Origin: Pararge aegeria
Taxonomy: Eukaryota > Arthropoda > Insecta > Lepidoptera > Nymphalidae
NCBI RefSeq assembly: GCF_905163445.1
Contig: NC_053195.1
Span: 9,786,501-9,850,500, forward strand
DNA length: 64,000 nt
Reading direction: 5' to 3'
In this document: positions 35,691 through 45,100 of the stretch, piece by piece
How the letters are laid out: each line of letters starts with the position of its first letter
Numbering within the stretch: position 1 is the first letter of the stretch
Position numbers and translations under genes: made by a program
Notes under the pieces: model-generated
The model's input: the letters and a program-made list of their open reading frames with translations, nothing else
Database searches by the model: none
Told to the model about the DNA's origin: nothing

Positions 35691-36584
35691 AAATATAACT
35701 ATGGATTAAGAATGGACTTCTCAAATGTAGTGAGAAAAGAAACAAACTTAATGTCAAAGTAAGAAAACAGCCTATAACTGTTGAACTTTAAGAACATATA
35801 ACAACTATAGAAATGCATGTGCTAATATTTGTATCGTAAATATTATAGAACCCTTTAAAATAAATGTCACTACAATCCTCGGCAAACATGGACTACTTTA
35901 AAAGATATCTGTTTTTCAAATAAGAAGAATCTTTAGCACTTTAAAAAAGCACCTGCAAATACAGTCAATGCACATTTCTGTAATGTTGGATCTAAACTAG
36001 CACAAAATGTGTTTACGTTTTTACGCTGCAAGGCGCAGTGTTGTTTTTACCATGTCGTGCCTCAAAAGACAGTAACCTTCGTCCACGAAACAAACAATTA
36101 TTCGTGGTTCCTTCCTGTAATACTGTTACACGAAGCATGACACCAATACAAAGTTCATTGTCGTCAATCAATGCGCTTTTGGACAGCAATCTTCAATGGG
36201 ATCTATTCCATGACGGGTAGACGTAGTATTGTTCCGTGAATTGTTGAGATACTCTGAGAATATTGAATGACCTTTACTTCATTGTTCGCAGAGTATCACT
36301 ACAGTACACTATAGCATGTCTTTTATAATGTTTAATGTTATCTTTCATTCATTAGTCTTATAGTAATCCATAAATTCTATCTATGTAGTTAGCGTTGGTG
36401 GCGCTGCCGTACTAACAAGAAGTAAAATAAATAAATGTTTATTGAATTGATGGCGTCATTAAGTTTGCTAACTGGTGGCGGCAAAAACCGCTTGTTGTAC
36501 CTATCTAGTTAAATCTCACTATTTAGTCTGGATTATAAAGTATCCCATACGCTCGTCCGGTTCTTTTAAAGTTTAAGCAGCAGT

Positions 36585-36835
36585 ACATTACCACCATCAA
36601 TAGCCCATAACAGTCTACTACTCGACTGAAAGCCTCTCCCAACTTGGGGATTCGCCCATAATAACCACGCTGGGCACATGGTAGGTGATCGCAGTAGATG
36701 GTAGTAGTAGCACAGAGGGCGCCGATTCTTCACTCCCTTATATCCGTTTTATTCTTTTAGTCGCCCGGTACGACATATGCGGGAAGATGAGGGGTTGTAT
36801 TCTAATATGCCGTCACCATACTGCACAGCAGCAAG
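36585..36835 (+). repeat. Interspersed repeat, partner of 35460-35690
   Basis: Contains AAAGCCTCTCCCAACTTGGG, ACCACGCTGGGCAC, CTTTTAGTCGCCCGGTACGA and a tail. It forms a spaced inverted pair with 35460-35690. Confidence 0.55.
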
Positions 36836-37043
36836 TAGTCGTCATTGTGTTTGTTCAATGACCCACATATCCTTACGCAGTAATATAATAATAGGTGGAC
36901 AACAAAATGACATTAGAGAATTCGTTTAATATTTTCAGAGCATAAATAAAAAACAAATAACAGAGTAACATTTAATTATACCAACAGGTAAATGAATAAA
37001 ATACGAATTTCTAGCATAAAGTACCTAAGGTCATCGTCAAATA

Positions 37044-40000
37044 TCAAACGACGCCTTCGAGATCGGGACGGGGCGGAGCCACTAGCAGCAATTCCGCGTC
37101 GTGTAACAGTGCGGTGCGACGTCGCGGCCATGGCGGTAAGCTTAGCGCTTCTGTCGGTGCGCGTCGGCCGCACGCACACTGTGGCTCGGGCTCGCAATCT
37201 GCGTGCACGGCACGCCCGCAGTGTAGCGTGCGCACGCCGGAACGACTCTCCAGCGGTCGCTCGCAGCGCCTACAGAGGCCGCGTGCCGCTGCGCCGCGTC
37301 GCGCCACCGTCAGCGCACGAGCTAGCGCCTCGTGTGCTTCGCGCTGCACAATGCGCGTTGTACACTGCCACACGCCTTTCCGAGTCACGCCCCCCGAAAG
37401 AATCGTTGCTGCGACTCGCGGCGAATCGCACGTCTTGACCACGAGCTCCTCGAGCGGCAGGTAGGCGATCGCTTCGAAGAGAAGCGGTGGCGGAACCGAA
37501 CCCGCACTGCGCAGCAGCCGCGTCCACATCTCCGCCGCCATGCTAGTCGGAACGGTTGGCCCGACTCTCGCACACAGAGCGCTTGCTTCGTCTACGACGG
37601 CCGCTTTTGATTCCTCGTCTTGACTTGATGATATTGATCGCAGGAGCGCGTCTAGTGCGCCCAAATGATCACCAGTCGCTTCTAAACATATGGACTCTGC
37701 ATCTCTGGGACCCAGCTCCTTTACGATTCCGAGCGCGTCTTCTGGTCTCACGATTCCGGTATTTTTAATAAGAAAGTCCTTAACATCGCTGGGTCGATGT
37801 GTACACAGAGCCCGCAGATGAATCGCGGCCGCGTCGCCACGTAGTCGCCCCGTATCCAATAGACAATCGCCGAACTCAATTTTGCACTTTAAAGATAATG
37901 AGTCCAGAATTGTGGAGATCAAGTCGCTGCACTCATCATTAAGTAAAGCGGCGGCTGACCGGGGACGCAGTTCTACGAGCGCAGAAAGGTACGGTTTCAG
38001 CCGTTTTCTCATTTCACCATCAACTTCAATTCTTGATCTTAAATGTTCAAAGAACTCATCTATATCTTTACTTGATGGATTCCGTATTTCAAAGAACTCT
38101 TTAAGAGCTTCATCGTGTCTATCAAGCATTGCGTCCATTCGCCACAAAATTCGAGGTCGAAGAATAGCGTCCCTGTACTGGGCGAGCATTTGGTCTCGTT
38201 GTGATCGTATCCGCGTCAAAACCATTAGCCACGCTCTATCGGAACGCTCGTCATCTGTGGTCGCGACAAATTCTTGCATATTTTTGATTAAATCGTGATC
38301 TAACGGCAGCGCGCCTGAACTCAGCTGCCCTGCGATGAACTCCAAAATTTCCAGACGTTTTTCTGACTCCTGAAAGAGGAATCTCACTTATTACGCTTCT
38401 ATTTCTGAGAAATAATAAAGTTAGTTCGGAATTCAAATATCTATCTAATTCTAAGAAAGTTAAGGGTTTGCTTAATTTCTGGAATAACAATTGATTTTTT
38501 TTTGCATTCATCGAGGCATGGGTGCACAAGAAACAGCTAACTTAGAACACTTAGAATCTTAACTTAGAAAGAAGGCACAATTACTTATAGTATTCATAAA
38601 TGTTACCCTTAATCTACGACGTCAGACCTCTCCGTCAGCACATTGTTACATAAATTACTGCATCACAATCAGCCTTTTACATTGTAAGAGAAAGGTTACT
38701 TAGTAAAATTAATACTATGTAGTGATAATGGCTTATAGCTGTAAACTGTATCTTAAAACCTAATGCGGTATTTTGTGTAATACCGTGTGTGTATAAACAT
38801 AGTGCAAAGTACCGCATCTAATCGGTTCGTTACATCGGTTTATACAATGTGTAAATGAAAACCGAAATAATACTTTACAGGCTACAGGTACATTATGTAC
38901 TGTATCTGTGACTTATATGTGAAACTGAAAACCTAATAGTTTTTGAATAAATCACTGCCATATATTTTCAATATAGCTCTAACATCACACGCAAAATTAA
39001 AATCATGTGACTCCTGTCACTTTATTGGGTACGCGTCGCGTAGCGGAGGTACTATGCGCGTGTCGGTCTTTTATCTTCAATAGGGTTGTCATAAGTAAAC
39101 ACTTAAAATGTTTTGAATTCGTTTGTATGGAAAAACAAATATGCTTCTTATGATTTAAAACTATGCTATGTTATTATAGAAAACAGCGAGTTGGGTCTAT
39201 GCTACTACACTGTACATTTTATTGAGGCGGTTAGTGTGAGCAGTGCATTAAGAGGCTGAGAATATGTTTTTGTTTCATTATAAGACCACCTTCCGACATT
39301 CAGTATCCAATAAGATCTAAGCACTCGCCAAAACGTATACTAAGTCAGTTACAGATGTACATTACCAAAATATTAGTTAATTTGTCTGAATATTATTTAG
39401 GAACTTAGCTAAACTTGTATTAAATATGTCAATTTGAAGGTGCAGCTCAATTAGACAGGTGTCTGTCCTAGACCTGCTGTTAGAAATGCTATAACGCACT
39501 TGCCTCTAGGTCTTTGGTGTAGTTGAGCAAAGCACGAGCTACGCGCAGACGGTTCTGTTTGCCGAGCGGGCCTGCGAACGGCGGCTCCCGCGAACATTGC
39601 TCCAGCAACCGGACCGCGGCTGACGTGTCATGCGCCACTAGCACTCGCAAGGGGGATCGTATTCCAGCCTGTAATGTGAGTGTAGTTAGTATTTTGTTGA
39701 CTTCCCTGCAAGGTTGGCATGGGTAATATGGCTAACATAGGCAAGAAACAAAAACTTTACCCCCGGGGTATCGTATTCCAGCCTGTAATGTGAGTGTAGT
39801 TAGCATTTGCTGACTTCCCTGCAAGGTTAGCATGGGTAATATGGCTAACATAGGCGAGAAAAAAAAACTTCATCCCCGGGGTATCGTGTTCCAGCCTGTA
39901 ATGTGAGTGTATTTAGCATTTTGATGACTCCCCTGCACGGTTAGCATCGGCAGAGTGGCTATTGGCTAGCATAGGTACGAGACAAAAATTATAACGGGGA

Positions 40001-42079
40001 TACAGGCTGGAATATGATACCCCGGGGGGTATCATATTCCAGCCTGTAATATCAGTGTAGATAGCAATTGGTTGACTTCCCTGCACAGTAAGCATAGAGG
40101 CAGGAGACAAAAATTGTAACCCGGATTATATTTGACGACGCATTTGGCGCTGTGGATTTAAGTAGGAGGTCCCGGATTCGAGTGAGCAGGGGCAATTTGG
40201 GAATTAATAACTTTGGTCCGGCTTTTGAAGTGGCTAGTTACCACCACCGACAAAGATGTACCGCTAAGCGATTAAGCGTTCCGGTACGATGTCGAGTAGA
40301 AACCAATTAGGGGTATGGGTTTATTATAACTGCCATACATCTAACAGGTCAGCTCTTTAGTGTCTTCACTTACTGCATCATAGCTTACCGTCTGGTGAGA
40401 TGGCAACTTGTAGCAGAATTAGAAAAAATATCCCTCGAGACACAGAAATAAGAACATAATATTTTATTATAAAAGAACCTTCTATTGAAGCATCAAAAAC
40501 CACTCCACTTTAGTAGTGTTACACGAACAGGCGGTTAGTCACATAATTCCATTGAGCAGTTGCCAGCAATTATTTCAACTTTAATGTCTCTTGAAGGTTC
40601 ACCAACAGCTAGCAACATTCCGCGGTTGAAGTGAGACGTGGGCGTTTTCACTGTTATTGGACACAATTCACTACATGCAATAAGGCTTTATGAGGTATGT
40701 TCTTAATATTGTCCCTCTAGGTACTCTGAAAACAATACCTCCTCGGCGAGCAGAGTATGCAACGCGTCGTGGCGGGCAGACGGGCGCGCGTGTGCGGGCA
40801 GCGCCCGGCCGCCCGCGCCCCGCCCCGCCAGCGCGTCCGCCGCCGCTAACAGCAGCGCGCCACCTGCGCACGCGCATGTCGCGCCGCCGCCGCACGCCTC
40901 ATCCACGAACGTCACCAGCTCGCGCATAGCACCGCTGCACCCGTCTGTGAAATTCAACTTAATGATCTAAGCAAAGAGTAACACATTACTTATAGGCACT
41001 GTTTTTTTTTTAGCTATACGCAATAAATTAAAAAAAATAATAGGCGGTGTCGACTTAAATACGTTTTTCATAATTATTGGTAAATACAATATTTTAGCGA
41101 TATAATAAAGGTCAGTGCGGGGTAAAAGGATTGGTTACCCAGTGCCGCTGCAATGGCTCCGACGCCCCGCCATAGACCGCGGTCGCGTGTGAACACGCTG
41201 GCGCGGTGCGGGTCCAGCGACGTTAGCGGCAAAGACGCTACCACGCGCTCCACTAGGTCGGGCTCGAACTCGGCTAGTCTTTCTATTAGCTCCTGCAATT
41301 ATAAATGAATAAATAAATAAGTATTATACTACGACAAAACACACATCGCCATCTAGCCCCAAAGTAAGCGTAGCTTATGTTATGGGAACTAAGATGACTG
41401 ATGAATATTTTTTGAATAATATACATAAATACTTATTACATACAGATAAACACCTAGACACTTAAAAACATTCATGTTCATCACGTAAACATGTTCCAGT
41501 TGTGGGCATCGAACCCACGGCCATGGACTCAGAAAGCAGGGTCGCTGCCCACTGCGCCAGTCGGCCGTCGGACCATTATTAGTAGTAATAGGTAGAGCTT
41601 TTTGTGATCGACCTCTTCCGGCGAAGTACTATCGCCGTGTTTATTTCTGCCGAAAACAGCACTGCTGTGTTACGATCTGATGGGCATGGTTTCCGGTATA
41701 ACTAAAGGCTTAGGCTTAGGCTTGGGCTTAACATCTACGCGAGTTTTTTTGCATTAGATGCTTAGTGCTGCCCTGCTTAGTGATGTTATAGGCTATGTAA
41801 CGAGTGACTGTAACGTCATGTCTTGCGCTTATTCGTATAAACTACAAAGGCGCAATGGATATACCTACGTACCTAATGTTCTAAAAAAATATTGTATTAA
41901 AAAAAAAAAAAATAGTTTTGCTTCAGCAGTTTCGCCTTTTCTACAAACCACAGACGATAAGATTACATTAGATATTAATCCTGAATCCTGAATCCTTGTT
42001 TAGAATAGGAAGTGTATTTCTTGGGTTTTCTTTACGCAGCAATATTGACGATTTATAGTAAGTATAGGTTAATGCACCA

Positions 42080-42134
<55 letters not shown>

Positions 42135-45100
42135 TGTTTTTTATTCCGGTATAAAATATATATAAAAAATACAGGTCCTATGGAATATATCGAAAGAGAT
42201 ATTCTGTTAAAATCTCTAAATGCTATAAGAGATAAAGGAATTTGGATAAAATTTGTTACTACGATAACTAAGATTTTGGAACAATACACAATATAATTTT
42301 TTTCGAAACAAAACAAAACAAGAAAAAAGATAAAATGTATAGAACATTCGAAAGTGTTGTTTCGCTTTTTCTTGCTAGTATGATTTTACCTGTGTAAAGT
42401 CAGGAGAGGGTGGTTTATTAGACAGTTCACCACGCACCGCAGCATCTCCCAACGCTTCAACGAAAGCTTGCTCCCCGGAACAATTCTCCCAAAGGCAATT
42501 CCATAACTCATCACTGCAATAAAAAAAAAATCCTAATACCCGTTTACACTAAACCTAGGCATCGCCTAAATTGAATGCCTAATGATTTAGGCGATGTCTA
42601 TAGATATAAACGTTTCACCAACTCTTAGGTTATAACTACTGGTGAATGGTTGATGTTTCCATTGGAATCTTCTTAGATTAGGCGTTACTTATTAAGGCAT
42701 TGCCTTTGTCCACTCGCAGTACACAATGATATTTTTTTTAATTCGTTTTTTGTAGGCGCATAATCTAACTTGGCCAAGCTGAAGTTAGCTTTCAGAGACG
42801 CTTGCGCAATTATCATGTAGGTAGGCGCAATCAGACTACTATTTAATTCCTAAAAACTGTATCTACGTACGTAACTGTAAACAAGGCGAGTTAGTAAGGA
42901 TGTGATGCTTTATTTATTACAATATCGATAACAATTAAAAACTTTTGTTTCACGCCTTTTTCCCGAGATCAATAAATTAGAGAAATAAGTAATGGTTGTC
43001 TTAAAATAATACGCAGTGACAACCAGATCATCAAATTTGCTTACATTTAAGATTGAATCGGGTATCGAATTTAACCATGGCTTAGGTTAAAAGGTTGAAT
43101 AACGTTTTCGTATGATCTAGGACTATATGATCATACGAAAACAATAATTAACACACATACACAGGCGCACACAATTGTAAATGTGATTTTAGGTCATTAC
43201 AATTAGGCAGGGTTACAATTTTTTAGAGCTGTATAATTTTGAAAAACCCCTTCCAGGTTCTACCGATACTTTTAATGTGTCCTAATATTCTATTTCAAAC
43301 GAGCCTGATGTATCCATCATCATCATATGAACCTATTACCAGCCCACTACGAGGCACGGGTCTCCCCCCACAATGGGAAGGGTTTAGGCCGTAATCCACC
43401 AAGTTGGCCCAGTGCGGATTGGTTTACTCCACACGCCTTTGAGCACATAATGAAAAACTCCCACGCATGCAGGTTTCCTCACGATGTTTTCCTTCAGCGT
43501 TGAAGCAAGTGATATTTTAATTGGTACTACCCAGCCCGCTTCGCCAGGCTAGATTTTGCTTTATTTTATTTAAATAATAAACTTACATCATTAAATTTTT
43601 AATTTAAGTCGCATAATTTATTAAATTCTCTCCGTATTCATTCTCTTCTATTGTCTTCTCGAGCGGGTGAAGATCATTATCTACACCCATGTACACCCGA
43701 CAATAGAATACCATCATAGTAAATAAAAGCTGAATTTGACAGTTCAAAAATAGGAGTGCTCCGATCTTCACCAACCTTTACAGGATTACTCGCCAGATCA
43801 ATCCGGGGATTCCCTGAAAGTTTCATTGAAATCGGTCCAGCCGTTTCGGAGCCTATACGGAACATACCCACACACTTTCTCTTTTATATATATAGATATT
43901 ACTTTTACAAAGTACCAATTATAAATTCACCTGAGATTCTTACCTGAAATCATATTTGTGACACAGCTTAACGACTTGCACTGCGACGTTTTTGTTGCTC
44001 AATATATGCGGTCTATCAGCTAAATTGCCAATAAATTCATTCACCAACTTTTTAGCCTCGACGCCTTGAGCTGAACAAAGCAACCTTAAGGCTTGGGAAT
44101 AGCGTCCAGTAGCTATAAATGATTGGGCCCTTGCAAGCAAGTCTCGTGGCTTGACGCGAACTACTCCGCGACGACCAAGAAGTGCTAACGTGCCTTCGGA
44201 TATGCAAGCTCCCCCTAAAGCACTTTCGCCGGCTTTGCACATAGCTTGCGACACACGGCCGTCCGTCCAGTGGCCCTTAAGAATAAATTTTCATTAATAA
44301 TAGGTACATAAACAGGGTAAAGCAGTTAGCAAGTTATACATGCAAAGGAACTAGTAAAAATAATTGTTTTTGCAGGACAGAATAGTAGCTAGGAGTTAAT
44401 CAACCAATGATATTTAAGATCCATTTAACGATGTTATAAAAATTTAATGGTAAAACAATCGCTGAAATTACTTCACTCAGAAGTTGATGCGTGAAAATCG
44501 ACAGAAAAGTACATTGGTTGGATTTAATTGAAAACATGTTGTCTTGTCGCGCATTTAACTATGATTCAGTGTAACTATTTGTCATTAAATTATTACCTTA
44601 AAAAATGAAGACGAATATACAGGTTCTATTTGAGACAAATCTAGTGGCTTGTCATAATCATCACCCCAGAATCGAAGATTTTCGTCGGAATCAAATATTG
44701 TAAGGCTACCTCCCAGCCAGCCGAGCCATATAGGTGTTGACTTAAGCTCCACTCGCTGTACTGGCCGAAGGCTTATAGATGATCCAATTATGGTAACAGC
44801 AAGCCATTGCATAATATTAGCACGGGCAGATACAAGTATTCTATTGTCTAGTTCACACCACTCCAACACAGGGAGGACATCGGGTGGGCCATCTAGGCGT
44901 ACTCCAGCCGCTCGGCCGCCGGCAACTATGATGACTCTCGATAGAGTCGCTAGAGCTAAAATGCGAGCGTCGCGAGCTGCCATGGCCACCACTTCCCCGC
45001 GTGCTCCCGAAAATAAACAAGAAACTCGCGCAGAACGTACGCCTAATGGCCTCGAAAATCTTATTAGCCATACAGATCCACCTGTATCTAAAGCTAGTCC

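Larger units (their letters stand above)
33193..37043. other. Intergenic region between convergent chromodomain gene and VPS8
   Basis: It starts with the 3' UTR of the chromodomain gene (AATAAA at 33363). It ends with the VPS8 3' UTR (minus-strand ATTAAA near 36976-36971). Between them I see AT-rich DNA and two inverted copies of one repeat at 35460-35690 and 36585-36835. The short ORF at 36038-36220 has no recognised features. Confidence 0.6.

Noticed and set aside
37114..37610. Long plus-strand open frames opposite VPS8 exon 9
   Set aside because: They are antisense shadows of a GC-rich coding exon. Their peptides are Arg/Ala-rich with no domain, and the minus-strand VPS8 frame is conserved and in phase with its neighbours.
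41500..41575. Possible tRNA gene because of a perfect B box and T-arm-like hairpin
   Set aside because: No closing acceptor stem or anticodon arm, and the downstream body matches a known type of SINE.
42012..42316. ORFs on both strands encoding Tyr-Ile repeats
   Set aside because: They are translations of the (AT)n microsatellite.
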